In this document: in pieces, positions 4,848 to 5,100 of the stretch
How the letters are laid out: each line of letters starts with the position of its first letter
Numbering within the stretch: the first letter of the stretch is position 1
From: Syntrophomonas_A sp050258735
Lineage (GTDB): Bacteria; Bacillota; Syntrophomonadia; Syntrophomonadales; Syntrophomonadaceae
DNA: 5,100 bases
Direction of reading: 5' to 3'
Assembly (NCBI GenBank): GCA_050258735.1
Contig: JBLMZJ010000130.1
Span: 1 to 5,100 of the forward strand
Position numbers and translations under genes: made by a program
The notes under the pieces: generated by a model
The model's input: only the letters and a program-made list of their open reading frames with translations
The model's database searches: none
Told to the model about the DNA's origin: nothing

Positions 4848-5100
4848 ATGCAATAGTAACCTTTGATAAATCGGCTTCCATACCTTTGAGCGCGGCATAG
4901 GTCAGCTTATCCATCATCGCGCCGTCAAAGCAAATGGTTTTGATGGCACGGTAATACTTCTTTGATAAGGTATACGCCGCAAGGAAAGACACATTTTTGA
5001 GTGTTGCACCATTAAAAGTAGCTTCGTTCAGCGCCGCCTTCTCAAATTTGACGTTGATAAAGGTCTGTCCATTAAAACATTGCCCCCGCAGGTCGGAATA
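4846..5100 (-). CDS. Pentapeptide-repeat protein, C-terminal part (cut by window edge)
   Basis: Only the last 84 residues lie in the window. The frame is open from the edge to a TAG at 4846-4848. The first part shows pentapeptide-repeat spacing (A/N-x-L/F-x-x): LRGQCF, NGQTFINVKFEKAALNEATFNGATLKNVSF (split here for reading as consecutive five-residue steps with Phe or Leu at the centre, residues about 4-39). Such repeats fold into a right-handed beta helix. A non-repeat C-terminal cap follows (AAYTLSKKYYRAIKTICF, then DGAMMDKLTYAALKGM, ending LSKVTIA). Members of this superfamily include the Qnr/MfpA gyrase-protecting proteins, but most have no known function. The gene is first in the visible unit, 11 bases before the ABC ATPase, so a role tied to the exporter or to resistance is plausible. 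The 5' end and any promoter are beyond position 5100. Confidence 0.75.
   Translation of the reverse strand, partial: YSDLRGQCFNGQTFINVKFEKAALNEATFNGATLKNVSFLAAYTLSKKYYRAIKTICFDGAMMDKLTYAALKGMEADLSKVTIA

Overview
This window looks like chromosomal DNA of an endospore-forming, moderate-GC Firmicute, most likely in the Clostridia (the style recalls Peptococcaceae such as Desulfotomaculum or Pelotomaculum, but the genus is inference). The main evidence is a complete germination protease gene (gpr), found only in spore formers. Strong AGGAGG-type ribosome binding sites and several compact intrinsic terminators fit this.

Layout. Positions 1-193 hold a leader rich in inverted repeats. It runs into a small exported helical protein of the Spy/CpxP (LTxxQ) type on the + strand (194-646). 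A strong two-way terminator (685-715) separates it from gpr, which converges on it from the - strand (737-1696; the true start is inside the longest open frame). Positions 1697-2138 (442 bases) have no convincing protein gene. This stretch holds the upstream region of gpr, a 13-bp hairpin with a - strand U-rich tail (1824-1853), a possible short untranslated - strand RNA that would end there, and the promoter and ribosome binding site of the next operon. That operon (+ strand) is rsmD (16S rRNA m2G966 methyltransferase, 2139-2741), overlapped by 35 bases by a 155-residue coiled-coil protein that resembles ATP synthase b/H-type stalk proteins or DivIVA-like proteins (2707-3174). Two hairpins follow (3190-3220 and 3235-3258).

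From 3302 to the right edge a second unit is read on the - strand. In transcription order it has the end of a pentapeptide-repeat protein (cut by the window edge), a DrrA-type ABC ATPase and an ABC-2 permease. The spacing is tight: 11 bases between the first two, and zero bases between the ATPase stop and the permease start, with both ribosome binding sites inside or overlapping the preceding gene. This is an efflux-type ABC exporter translated as a block with a pentapeptide-repeat partner. It sits directly after rsmD and its partner, where coaD is often found in Firmicutes, so it may be an inserted accessory module.

No rRNA, tRNA, CRISPR array, insertion sequence or prophage gene is visible. 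The most interesting leads are the possible small RNA upstream of gpr, the foldable leader and overlapping mini-ORF before the Spy-like gene, and the coupled pentapeptide/ABC cassette. None of these amounts to clear proof of a new system.
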